Positions 35,737 through 44,366 of a stretch of 64,000 nucleotides of DNA are shown here, one piece after another. The position numbers and the translations under genes are program-made. Source of the stretch: Clostridia bacterium (GTDB taxonomy: Bacteria; Bacillota; Clostridia; Monoglobales; Monoglobaceae); the NCBI GenBank assembly GCA_017546165.1, contig JAFYXL010000011.1, forward strand, positions 1 to 64,000, given 5' to 3'. Every line of letters starts with the position of its first letter. Position 1 is the stretch's first letter. The notes beneath the pieces are model-generated. The model was not told the DNA's origin. It ran no database searches and saw only the letters and a program-made list of their open reading frames with translations.

Positions 35737-38037
35737 TTACTTGTTCATTTTCTCCAAGTCGTTTTTGCGGATTTCTACACGTCTTACCTTGCCGCTGATG
35801 GTTTTTGGAAGCTCATCTACAAATTCAACGATTCTCGGGTATTTGTAAGGAGCAGTATGTGTTTTTACATATTCCTGAATTTCTTTTTTAAGTCCGTCTG
35901 TACCTTCGTTGCCTTTTACAAGTACGATGGTGGCCTTTACAATCTGACCGCGAACTTCATCGGGAACAGGAGTGATTGCACATTCCAAAACATAAGGAAG
36001 CTCCATGATAACACTTTCGATTTCGAAAGGTCCGATGCGGTAGCCGGATGATTTGATAACATCATCAATACGGCCAACATACCAAAGGTATCCGTCTTCG
36101 TCCATTGTGGCCTGGTCTCCGGTATGATAGAATCCGTCGTGCCATACTTCCTTTGTCTTTTCGTCATCCAGGTAATATCCGGTAAAGAGCCCGCAAGGAA
36201 CATTATCCTTTGTGCGGATACAGATTTCACCTGCGTCACCGGTTTTACATTCATTGCCGTCAGGATCCAAAATGACAACATCGTAGAGTGGACTGGGTCT
36301 GCCCATAGAACCGATTTTTGGTGTTGAGCCCACAAAGTTTGCGATAGAAAGTGTGGTTTCAGTCTGCCCGAAGCCTTCCATAATGGTAAGCCCGGTTGCT
36401 TTTTTGAATTGATTGAATACCTCAGGGTTAAGTGCCTCACCGGCTGTTGTTGCATACTCGATAGAAGAAAGGTCATACTTTGACAAATCTTCCTTGATGA
36501 AGAATCGGTACATTGTAGGAGGAGCACAGAAGGTTGTGATGTTGTATTTTGCAAACATAGGCAGAATATCTTCTGAATGGAATCTGTCAAAGTCATAGGT
36601 AAATACTCCTGCTTCGCAGAGCCACTGACCGTAAAGCTTGCCCCAAAGCGCTTTGCCCCAACCGGTATCGGAAATTGTAAAGTGAAGTCCGTTAGGATTT
36701 ACATTGTGCCAATGCTTTGCTGTGGGATAGTGACCGAGAGCGTATTTATATGAATGAGTTGCAATACGGGGATATCCTGTGGTGCCTGATGTAAAGAGCA
36801 TAAGCATTGGGTCGTTTCCGCAGGGAGTGTTTTCGGTACGGTTATAGTGAGTGCTGAAACGCTCCATTTCAACGTTGAAATCGTTCCAGCCTTCTTTACT
36901 ACCCCCAACCAAAACCTTAATCATTCCGGGGAATTCTTTAGCAGCCTTTTCTGCCTCCAGTGAAACATCTCCGTCTGCGGTACATACAATTGCTTTTACC
37001 TTAGCCGCTTTGTATCTGTACTCAAAATCATGCTGGACAAGCTGATTGGTTGCAGGAATTGCGATAGCGCCGATTTTGTGAAGGGCAAGCATTGAGAACC
37101 AGAACTGATAATGTCTCTTTAAAACAAGCATTACGGTGTCACCCTTTTTGATGCCGAGAGATTCAAAATAATTCGCAGTTTTTGCTGAATACTTTTTCAA
37201 ATCACTGAAAGTAAATTTGCGGTCCGACTTATCATTTGCTACCCACATCATTGCTAGTTTATCAGGGTTCTTCTTTGCAATAGCATCAACGCAATCAAAT
37301 GCAAAGTTAAACTTATCATCATTTTTGAAAGTGATGCCGTTAAACACGCCGTTTTCATCATAAGATGATTCAATGAATTTATCTGCAACAGTCTCTGATT
37401 TTGCTTTTTGTGCAGCAACTTTAGCTGCAATTATTGGAGCCTCAGGGTATTCTTCGCTTACCTTGCCGTCCTGGGGATTGAGTACAACCGCATGGAATTC
37501 ACACCCGCCCTCTGATGCTGCGACCATACCGTGAGGGATTATGCTGTTGTAGAAGATAGAGTCGCCTTCGTGGAGAATATCTACGTGATTGCCAACCTGA
37601 ACTTTGAGTGAACCCTTAACGATAACATCAAATTCCTGACCATTGTGTGAATTTAACTTGATTGGTTGGTTTTGTTCTTCTTCAAGATAAGGGAATTTAA
37701 CCAGAAATGGCTCTGCAAGCTTTTCTTTGAACTTTGGAGCAAGGTTGTTGTAAACCACGCCATGCTTTTTAACAATTTTCAAACCTTCGCCTTTTCTTGT
37801 GATAGCAAAAGATGTAAGGGTTGTACTTGTACCTTCAAGCAAATCAACAACCTCAACGTTGCAGGCCTTTGCGCATTTGTAGATAAAGGTAAAGCTGAAG
37901 TCTGTTTCACCCATCTCCAAAACTTTGTAATCCTCAACTGACACACCTGTGAGCTTTGCAAGTTCCTCCTGTGTGTATCCTTTTGCCTCGCGCAGGTCTT
38001 TGATTCTTCCTGCCACTTCTTTTAAACTGTAATCCAT
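35737..38037 (-). CDS. XRE-cupin-acyl-CoA synthetase fusion
   Basis: The 766-residue protein joins three parts: an XRE helix-turn-helix (about 5-60: VAGRIKDLREAKGYTQEELAKLTGVS), a cupin domain (about 95-180: HNGQEFDVIVKGSLKVQVG, HEGDSIFYNSIIPHG) and an AMP-forming acyl-CoA synthetase (about 210-766: MLFTSGTTGYPR, MEGFGQTETT, YHTGDQATMDEDGYLWYVGRIDDVIKSSGYRIGP, final KTISGKVRR lysine). XRE-cupin proteins are usually separate regulators, so this enzyme may also bind DNA or the HTH may be structural. The start at 38037 has AAAGGAG; the longer frame would read into the T-box. A fatty or branched acid substrate is likely. Confidence 0.88.
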   Translation of the reverse strand: MDYSLKEVAGRIKDLREAKGYTQEELAKLTGVSVEDYKVLEMGETDFSFTFIYKCAKACNVEVVDLLEGTSTTLTSFAITRKGEGLKIVKKHGVVYNNLAPKFKEKLAEPFLVKFPYLEEEQNQPIKLNSHNGQEFDVIVKGSLKVQVGNHVDILHEGDSIFYNSIIPHGMVAASEGGCEFHAVVLNPQDGKVSEEYPEAPIIAAKVAAQKAKSETVADKFIESSYDENGVFNGITFKNDDKFNFAFDCVDAIAKKNPDKLAMMWVANDKSDRKFTFSDLKKYSAKTANYFESLGIKKGDTVMLVLKRHYQFWFSMLALHKIGAIAIPATNQLVQHDFEYRYKAAKVKAIVCTADGDVSLEAEKAAKEFPGMIKVLVGGSKEGWNDFNVEMERFSTHYNRTENTPCGNDPMLMLFTSGTTGYPRIATHSYKYALGHYPTAKHWHNVNPNGLHFTISDTGWGKALWGKLYGQWLCEAGVFTYDFDRFHSEDILPMFAKYNITTFCAPPTMYRFFIKEDLSKYDLSSIEYATTAGEALNPEVFNQFKKATGLTIMEGFGQTETTLSIANFVGSTPKIGSMGRPSPLYDVVILDPDGNECKTGDAGEICIRTKDNVPCGLFTGYYLDDEKTKEVWHDGFYHTGDQATMDEDGYLWYVGRIDDVIKSSGYRIGPFEIESVIMELPYVLECAITPVPDEVRGQIVKATIVLVKGNEGTDGLKKEIQEYVKTHTAPYKYPRIVEFVDELPKTISGKVRRVEIRKNDLEKMNK

Positions 38038-38097
38038 TGTTTTGTCTCCTTTCATTTTCGTAATCTTAAATTTGGTTACGAATTCGAATAAAACAAA

Positions 38098-38393
38098 AAA
38101 CCCGTCCCAAAAAAATCTTTTGAGACGAGTTTTGATAACCCGCGGTACCACTCAAATTACGGAAAGAAAATATTCCGTCACTTACCGGACTCTAACAAGC
38201 CCTTTGCCTTTACGCAGCATTACGGAAGGAATCTACTAAGCTCTGCCTTTCGGTCCTCCGACTCAGAGGTGATAAGTCATTGGAAAGCTTCACCATTGCC
38301 TCGCACCACCCGGCAACTCTCTCAAGGTTTCACAATCCGACCGTCCTCGTCACAGTCGTTTTTTTGTGATATTCAAATTTAAAATGTATTATA
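38098..38393 (-). promoter_or_regulatory. T-box leader 2, probable Ile (ATC) specifier
   Basis: Minus strand. The T-box core AGTGGTACCGCGG lies at 38140-38152, and the terminator GTCTCAAAAG/TTTTGGGAC at about 38100-38131. Promoter TTGACA (38411-38416), 17 bp, TATAAT (38388-38393). The distal loop GGTGGTGCGAGG is present. The specifier side reads GACTTATCACCTC without the usual GAA; by distance to the lower stem the codon is ATC (38271-38273), but TTA (Leu) cannot be excluded. Confidence 0.85.
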
Positions 38394-38440
38394 CTCCCCC
38401 AAATTTGCTTTGTCAAGAGTTTTTTGAAAAAAAGTTCAAA

Positions 38441-40900
38441 TTATTTTTTAAGACCCAGCTTTTCGGCTGATATATCACGCATTTTGTACTTCAGGATTTT
38501 TCCCGCTGCGTTCATTGGGAACTCATCTACAAACATAAAATATCTAGGCACTTTATGTCTTGCGATTGAAGCATTACCAAACTCCCGCATCTCGTTTTCG
38601 TCAGAGGTTTCGCCCTTGTGAAGAATAATCCATGCACAGCATTCCTCGCCGTATCTTTCGTCAGGAACACCAACTATCTGAACGTCACGAACCTTCGGAT
38701 TTGTTAAGTAAAACTCCTCGATTTCTCTGGGATATAAGTTTTCACCGCCACGGATAATCATATCCTTAAGACGACCGGTAACTTTGTAATAACCGTCAGG
38801 CGTTCTCATACAAATATCACCTGAGTGAAGCCATCCATCGCTGTCTATAGCTTGCGCAGTTGCCTCAGGCATTTTGTAATAGCCTTTCATAATGTTAAAG
38901 CCTCTTGCTACAAACTCTCCGCTTTCGCCGTCAGGGAGTTCATCGCCTGTTTCGGGATCAATAATCTTACACTCAACTCCGGGGAAAGCGCTTCCGACTG
39001 TTTCAACTCTGTGGTCAAGGTCCTCATTTACTTCACCCATTGTGCATCCGGGAGATGCTTCGGTCTGTCCGTAAACGGAAATAATTTCCCGCATATTCAT
39101 TTCAACTGAAGCGCGACGCATTAAATCTGCAGGGCAGTTGGCACCTGCCATAATGCCTGTTCGCATATATGAAAAATCGGTTTTTGCAAAATCGGGGTGA
39201 TTGAACATAGCGATAAACATTGTAGGTACGCCATTAAAACAAGTAATATGTTCATCATTTACACAGGCAAGGGATGACTTTGGTGAAAAATACGGTATCG
39301 GGCAAAGCGTTCCGCCGTGTGTCATCATGGATGTCATTGAAAGCACCATGCCAAAACAATGGAACATAGGAACCTGAATCATCATACGGTCTGCCGTTGA
39401 CAAATCCATTCTGTCGCCGATTGTTTTACCGTTGTTAACAATATTGCGGTGAGTAAGCATAACGCCTTTTGGGAAACCCGTTGTTCCTGATGTGTACTGC
39501 ATATTACAAACATCGTCTGGTTTAACAAGGGATGCACGCCTTCTGACTTCTTCACGGGGAACAAGGGAAGAACGGGAAAGCATTTGTTCCCATGTAAGAC
39601 AGCCCGGCATAGAAAATCCTGCTGTGATAACATTTCTGAGGAAGGGAAGATTTTTTGAGTAAAGGGGCTTGCCAGGTTCAAGAGTTTCAAGTTCCGGACA
39701 AAGTTCCTGTATAATCTCCTTATAGTTTATATCCTTACAATCTTCAATCATAACGAGAGTATGTGTGTCAGACTGTTTTAACAGATATTCGATTTCGTGA
39801 ATTTTGTATGCAGTATTGACGGTAACTAAAACTGCACCGATTTTTGTTGTTGCCCAAAATGTGATAAACCACTGGGGCACATTTGTTGCCCAGACTGCAA
39901 CGTGATCGCCGCTTTTTACACCTAAAGATATAAGCGCTGCGGCACATTCATCAACATCCCGTTTGAATTGCTCGTAGGTCCTTGTGTAATCAAGTGTGGG
40001 ATACTTAAAGGCATACTGATCAGGATATTTTTCTACCATTGTATCAAGTACATCAGAGAAGGTGGCATCAATAACGTCATACTTTTTCCATACAAACGTA
40101 CCTGTCTTATCCCTGTTGTAATAAGCTTTATCAAAGGATTTTTTTTCACGGTTAAGGGTAGAAATATAGTTGGCAAAATGGGTAAGAACAATATCTGCAT
40201 CATTGATTTCTTCGTTCCAGGCCGCACATATATAACCTTCGTAGTTAAGGGATGAAAGTGCGCCTATAAGCTTTGCTACATCAAGCTCGCCTTCGCCAAT
40301 CAAAACGGTTTTTCCGTCCTTCATATCGCCAAGACGGACGTATTTTATATATGCACCCAAGGTTTTGATTGTTGTTTCAGCTGTCTCACCTGCATCAAAA
40401 TATGTGCCTCTTACGTTCCATGAAGCACCCACCACAGCAGAAGAAAAATGATTGATTATGTCAATTACATTTTCTGTATTTGCAAGGTATCCAACTGTTT
40501 CAAACAGAATATTAATATCTGAAGTTTCAGCTTTGCTTATAGCAGCAGACATTTTTTCGTCCAGACAGTCAAAAGAAACATTCTCGTCAATCCGTACAAT
40601 GACATTTGAAATTCCCGATGCTGCGGCCATATCCATATATTTAACAATTAAATCTGCAGTTGTTGTTGCACAGTCAACAGACTCCGGCAAACGAAGTGCC
40701 GAGACAGCAAGGTTTCTGTTCACAAGCTTTCTCTTTGCATCAGCTATGCGGTCACGTCTTAATATGCTGTCGTGATGTGAACTTCTTTCCTTTATTGCAT
40801 CGTATATTTCAAAGCCTTCAAATCCGTAATCAAAGGCAAAACGACAGGTGTCAAGAAAGGAAGCGCGACACACATTTTTGGTTGAAAATACTATTTTCAT
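38441..40900 (-). CDS. TIM barrel-acyl-CoA synthetase fusion
   Basis: The 819-residue protein fuses an N-terminal xylose-isomerase-like/AP-endonuclease-2-like TIM barrel (about 1-265: KIVFSTKNVCRASFLDTCRFAFDYGFEGFEIYDAI) to an AMP-forming acyl-CoA synthetase (about 275-819: MQYTSGTTGFPKGVMLTHRN, SVYGQTEASPG, GWLHSGDICMRTPDGYYKVTGRLKDMIIRGGENLYPREIEE, final AAGKILKYKMR). In the barrel the usual metal ligands look incomplete (NVRGTYFDAGE for the DxxH region). The start at 40900 has GAGGAGG seven bases ahead and lies one base after the LeuA-like stop codon. It shares the Leu T-box, so isovalerate is an attractive substrate. Confidence 0.88.
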   Translation of the reverse strand: MKIVFSTKNVCRASFLDTCRFAFDYGFEGFEIYDAIKERSSHHDSILRRDRIADAKRKLVNRNLAVSALRLPESVDCATTTADLIVKYMDMAAASGISNVIVRIDENVSFDCLDEKMSAAISKAETSDINILFETVGYLANTENVIDIINHFSSAVVGASWNVRGTYFDAGETAETTIKTLGAYIKYVRLGDMKDGKTVLIGEGELDVAKLIGALSSLNYEGYICAAWNEEINDADIVLTHFANYISTLNREKKSFDKAYYNRDKTGTFVWKKYDVIDATFSDVLDTMVEKYPDQYAFKYPTLDYTRTYEQFKRDVDECAAALISLGVKSGDHVAVWATNVPQWFITFWATTKIGAVLVTVNTAYKIHEIEYLLKQSDTHTLVMIEDCKDINYKEIIQELCPELETLEPGKPLYSKNLPFLRNVITAGFSMPGCLTWEQMLSRSSLVPREEVRRRASLVKPDDVCNMQYTSGTTGFPKGVMLTHRNIVNNGKTIGDRMDLSTADRMMIQVPMFHCFGMVLSMTSMMTHGGTLCPIPYFSPKSSLACVNDEHITCFNGVPTMFIAMFNHPDFAKTDFSYMRTGIMAGANCPADLMRRASVEMNMREIISVYGQTEASPGCTMGEVNEDLDHRVETVGSAFPGVECKIIDPETGDELPDGESGEFVARGFNIMKGYYKMPEATAQAIDSDGWLHSGDICMRTPDGYYKVTGRLKDMIIRGGENLYPREIEEFYLTNPKVRDVQIVGVPDERYGEECCAWIILHKGETSDENEMREFGNASIARHKVPRYFMFVDEFPMNAAGKILKYKMRDISAEKLGLKK

Positions 40901-40901
40901 A

Positions 40902-42290
40902 TTAAGCCTCCTCAAAAACAATCTTGTTAAGTGCATTTATATATGCTCTGATGCTTGCTGCGATAATATCGGTTGAAGTTCCGTTGCCTGAATAAAGTTT
41001 TCCGTTGTTGCGAAGTCTGACCAAAGCAGAACCTAACGCTTCTTTTCCTTCTGTTACAGACTGAACCTGAAAATCATCAAGCTCATAATGATGCCCTATG
41101 CACTGTTCTATGGCGCGGAATGCCGAGTCAACAGGACCGTCTCCGTTGCTTACGCCGCATATAACCTCATCATTACATTTGAGTGTAACCTGTGACATTG
41201 AATTTGCCGCATTGCTGCTTGTAGTGGTATAGGTTTCAAAATGATATGTTGAAGGAGCTTGCATAGCAGAACTTGCGATTAAAGCTTCAAACTCTTTTAC
41301 GCCAACAGCGCCCTTCTTTTCGCATACCTGCATAAGTGCTTTAAACACACTTCCGATATCTGAATCAGAAAGATCGTATCCAAGAACTTTAGCGGCCTGA
41401 ACAACCTGTGCCATAGAAGAATCTGAGTCAAGTAAAATCTTTTTCTTGTCGCTTACGGGTTTCTCTGTTTCATAAGCTTCGTGATTTATACTTGAGAGCA
41501 TATCGTCAATGCTTGAATGAATTTTTGTGTTATTGAGTTCAATTTTTGCGTCTATCTGTGAGCCACAAACACTTATGGCATCAGAAAATTCTCCGGCAAG
41601 AAGAATATCTTTGCCTGTCATAGCGCATTTGATACCGTCAGCGCCTTTTGAAATTGAAGCAAAGGCTGCTGCTACACCCATATTTATGCGGTCAGAAACC
41701 TGAACATATACAGGAACGTTTACGGCTTCTTTAACTGTTGCAATTAACTTTGCGATTTCTTCAGGAGTTGATGCACCTGCATTATCGCAAATGGTGATAA
41801 TCCCTGCCCCGCTCTGTTCAGCTACCTTTGCGGCTTCAATAAGAAAATCTGCATCTGCTCTTGTTGCGTCAAGGGCAGAAAACTCAACATCATCGCAGTG
41901 TGTTTTTGCCTCTTTTGTAAGCTCTGCAATTTTTTCAAGCATAGCTGCCTGTTTAACGTGATATGTGTATTCCATCTGAAGTGTTGATACGGGAAGTTCA
42001 ACCTGAAGACGGGGTTTCTTTGCATCCTTAATACATTCCCACGAAGTGGCAACATCTTCCTTGTTAAAGCCGACAGAAATGGCAAGAGCTGCGTTTTGAA
42101 CATTCTGCGCAATTGTTTTATAAATAATTGTATCCTCACGAAGATTTTTCACGGCCGGCAGTTCAACAGCATTTACGCCAAGTAAATCTGCACAATTTGC
42201 TATTGCCGATTTCTCACGGAAAAGTAGTGAAATTTCACGTTCCTCTGAAAGTTTTTTAAGAGTAATGTCTGTAATGTTGATTTTTCTCAT
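40902..42290 (-). CDS. LeuA-like protein lacking catalytic motifs
   Basis: The 462-residue protein has the HMGL-like TIM barrel (SALDATRADADFLIEAAKVAEQSGAGIITICDNAG) and an intact-looking LeuA C-terminal regulatory domain (about 345-460: GVSNGDGPVDSAFRAIEQ, GNGTSTDIIAASIRAYINALN). It resembles 2-isopropylmalate synthase, but the essential RDGEQ near the start is KKLSE (residues 12-16), and the metal-binding HxHND is QVSD (197-200). Claisen condensation activity is therefore unlikely. It may sense leucine or serve as a partner of the ligase in the same operon. It follows a T-box with an apparent Leu codon; AAAGGAG precedes the ATG. Confidence 0.85.
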   Translation of the reverse strand: MRKINITDITLKKLSEEREISLLFREKSAIANCADLLGVNAVELPAVKNLREDTIIYKTIAQNVQNAALAISVGFNKEDVATSWECIKDAKKPRLQVELPVSTLQMEYTYHVKQAAMLEKIAELTKEAKTHCDDVEFSALDATRADADFLIEAAKVAEQSGAGIITICDNAGASTPEEIAKLIATVKEAVNVPVYVQVSDRINMGVAAAFASISKGADGIKCAMTGKDILLAGEFSDAISVCGSQIDAKIELNNTKIHSSIDDMLSSINHEAYETEKPVSDKKKILLDSDSSMAQVVQAAKVLGYDLSDSDIGSVFKALMQVCEKKGAVGVKEFEALIASSAMQAPSTYHFETYTTTSSNAANSMSQVTLKCNDEVICGVSNGDGPVDSAFRAIEQCIGHHYELDDFQVQSVTEGKEALGSALVRLRNNGKLYSGNGTSTDIIAASIRAYINALNKIVFEEA

Positions 42291-42341
42291 TTTTGAAAAC
42301 TCCTTTCAAAATACAAAATATAACAATAAGGTTTTTACCAA

Positions 42342-42631
42342 CAAAAAAACGCTTCCATCTCTTTGCTGATTCAAAGAGACGAAAACGTTAAAATCTCAGC
42401 GTTTCCGCGGTACCACTCTTCTTCATCCGAATTGGATGCCCTTTAGATGCAATCACATCCCAACTCTGTTACGGGAGTTCCCGTCTGCCCTTACTGAAAA
42501 GTTCACGGCAGCCACTCCGCGGTGAGTTCAGCAAAACTCTCCCAATGCCTCGCACCATCCGGCATCTCTCTCAAGGCGAAAGCCTTTGCATACTATTCCG
42601 CATCTCAGCGTTTGAATTAAGAGGTATTTTA
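42342..42631 (-). promoter_or_regulatory. T-box leader 3, apparent Leu (CTC) specifier
   Basis: Minus strand. The T-box core AGTGGTACCGCGG is at 42405-42417 and the terminator stem at about 42342-42388. Stem I has AGTA on the 5' side and GAA-CTC-A on the 3' side, with the specifier at 42524-42526 next to the CCGC/GCGG lower stem. Promoter TTGACA (42649-42654), 17 bp, TAAAAT (42626-42631). Expected to induce the LeuA-like and ligase genes on leucine shortage. Confidence 0.92.
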
Positions 42632-42773
42632 ACACAATAAACTTTATTTGTCAAGTGTTTTTGGGAAAATTTAATTTAAAAACATACAAAGTAAATTTCT
42701 AATCGAAAAATGTGAAGATTATTAAGTTTGTCCTCAATATCCTTGGCATCACATATTTTCCTGCGTTATTGGT

Positions 42774-43123
42774 TGGTGGAGGCGAGGGGAATTGAACCCC
42801 TGTCCGAAAACCTATCCATATCCGACCCTACGAGCGTAGTCTTTGTTTAAGGTTCCCCACACCGATTGCCCAAAGACAGGCGAGCGGTGCCGGTAGCTTC
42901 ATAAAATCGTGACCTCATCAAAGCTTTTGAGGTTCATGTTCACCGCGTCTGATGATACCCTGATTCACCCTTGCGGTGAGGGTGAGAGGGCAGCGCCTAT
43001 AACTTAGGCAGCGTAAGCTAAATTATTGTTAGCGTTTAATTTTAAGTTTTAGGTTTTTTGCGCAGCACCCACTGCGGCTCGCTCCGAATACTTCAAAATC
43101 CCCGTCGAAACCATTGCGCCCCC
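42774..43123 (-). ncRNA. ssrA: tmRNA
   Basis: The 5' end GGGGGCGCAATGGTTTCGACGGGG and the 3' end GGTTCAATTCCCCTCGCC with a terminal CCA form the tRNA-like domain; the acceptor GGGGGCG pairs with CGCCTCC. In the middle, a reading frame ends TTAGCTTACGCTGCCTAA, giving a tag that ends LAYAA; the likely tag is ANNNLAYAA with a GCT resume codon. tmRNA rescues stalled ribosomes with SmpB, whose gene lies 86 bp further on (43209). Confidence 0.95.
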
Positions 43124-43208
43124 CTGTATTTTAGGTAAAAAGTAATAGGGAATAGTGAATAAGTGAAGTTTATTCTTTTTTAAATTTTGCTTTTTTCTTA
43201 TGCCTTTA

Positions 43209-43679
43209 TTATCTAACCTGTTCCTTCATAGCTCTGTCGATTCTGCGCTTTGAGTCCCTCTCGGCAATAGAATCACGTTTGTCATAATTCTTTTTGCCTC
43301 GGCAAAGTCCAAGGAGCACCTTTGCATAAGATCCTTTGAAGTACATCTTAAGGGGTATCAGGGTATATCCCTGTTGCTGAGTCAAACCGATGAGCTTGTT
43401 TATCTCCCGCTTGTGGAGAAGAAGTTTGCGTTCCCTGAGGGGGTCTTTGTTAAAAATGTTACCTTTTTCGTAAGGTGAGATGTGCGTACCTATCAAAAAC
43501 GCTTCGCCGGTTTTGACCGATACGTAACTATCCTTTAAATTGACTCTGCCCTCCCGCAAAGACTTTACCTCAGTTCCGAAAAGGGAAATGCCTGCTTCAA
43601 AGGTCTCATCCACAAAATAGTCGTGGTACGCCTTTTTGTTCTGGGCGATGGTGGTGTCTTGATTTTTGTCCTTTGCCAT
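43209..43679 (-). CDS. smpB: SsrA-binding protein SmpB
   Basis: SmpB binds the tRNA-like part of tmRNA and brings it to stalled ribosomes. The 156-residue protein has the family segments [49 protein letters not shown] and the basic C-terminal tail [21 protein letters not shown]. It is immediately upstream of ssrA on the same strand. AAAGGGG precedes its ATG. The assignment is secure. Confidence 0.97.
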   Translation of the reverse strand: MAKDKNQDTTIAQNKKAYHDYFVDETFEAGISLFGTEVKSLREGRVNLKDSYVSVKTGEAFLIGTHISPYEKGNIFNKDPLRERKLLLHKREINKLIGLTQQQGYTLIPLKMYFKGSYAKVLLGLCRGKKNYDKRDSIAERDSKRRIDRAMKEQVR

Positions 43680-43785
43680 TTTTGTTCCCCTTTCCTTGAG
43701 ATTTGCATAAGTTAGTATAACACATCAGATATATTTCGTCAACGGAAATAATTTGACATTTTTGCATTTAAAAAGTCAAAAAATA

Positions 43786-44268
43786 TCAGAAAAAGTTGTT
43801 GTATCTGTCAAGAACTGTGCGCAAAATATAACCTAAAACTCCGCAAGACAAAATCTCGCCACAGCAGATGGTTGCCATAAAGAAGAAGATTGATCCTTCA
43901 AAATTGTAGGCAAACTTTAAAACAAAGGGCAAAATCAGGGTGTTTGAGAGTATAGGCGGAATGAGAGAAAGGACCTTGAAACGTCTTAAAGTCCGTGTAA
44001 ATACAGCGCCGACAAGAGTGGCAAGACTGCCGAAAATTATATCAATAAAAATGCTTCCCGTCATTGTGTTGGCAAGAATGCAACCGACAAAAAGGCCGGG
44101 GATTGCGGCGGGAGTAAAGGCGGGCAAGACGCAAAGCGCTTCAGAAAGCCTTAGCTGAACTATGCCGCTTGAAAGACCCATAAGGCTTGAAAAAAAGGTT
44201 AGTGTTACATAGATTGCTGCAATTGATGCGCTTTGTACCAAAAAGCGACTGTTTTTTAAATTTTTCAT
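43786..44268 (-). CDS. queT: QueT-family ECF transporter S component
   Basis: The 160-residue membrane protein reads like QueT: an N-terminal SASIAAIYVTLTF, then GIVQLRLSEALCVLPAFTPAAIPGLFVGCILAN and about five membrane segments. QueT is the substrate-binding subunit of an energy-coupling-factor importer for a queuosine precursor. The shared EcfA and EcfT subunits are not in the window. The leader (44269-44366) has a hairpin and an AAAACTAAGGAG stretch reminiscent of preQ1 riboswitches, but I could not complete the fold. Confidence 0.85.
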   Translation of the reverse strand: MKNLKNSRFLVQSASIAAIYVTLTFFSSLMGLSSGIVQLRLSEALCVLPAFTPAAIPGLFVGCILANTMTGSIFIDIIFGSLATLVGAVFTRTLRRFKVLSLIPPILSNTLILPFVLKFAYNFEGSIFFFMATICCGEILSCGVLGYILRTVLDRYNNFF

Positions 44269-44269
44269 T

Positions 44270-44360
44270 TTTAAAAGCTCCTTAGTTTTGATTTAAAACA
44301 CAATGCTTAGTATGACACATTGTGATTAAGTGAGGATGGTTTCGAACTCACTGATTTTTG
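44270..44360 (-). promoter_or_regulatory. Structured leader of queT, possible preQ1 riboswitch
   Basis: On the minus strand AGTGAG/TCACT and CACAATG/CATTGTG hairpins precede AAAACTAAGGAG at the ribosome site. preQ1 riboswitches often precede queT and place their A-rich tail at the ribosome site. The expected pseudoknot partner was not identified. Confidence 0.3.
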
Positions 44361-44366
44361 AGGCAA

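Noticed and set aside
38038-38151. N-terminal 38-residue extension of the XRE-cupin-ligase
   Set aside because: The extra codons run into the T-box core and terminator. The ATG at 38037 has a proper AAAGGAG site and begins the HTH domain.
40902-42290. Functional 2-isopropylmalate synthase
   Set aside because: The RDGEQ and HxHND motifs needed for catalysis and metal binding are missing.
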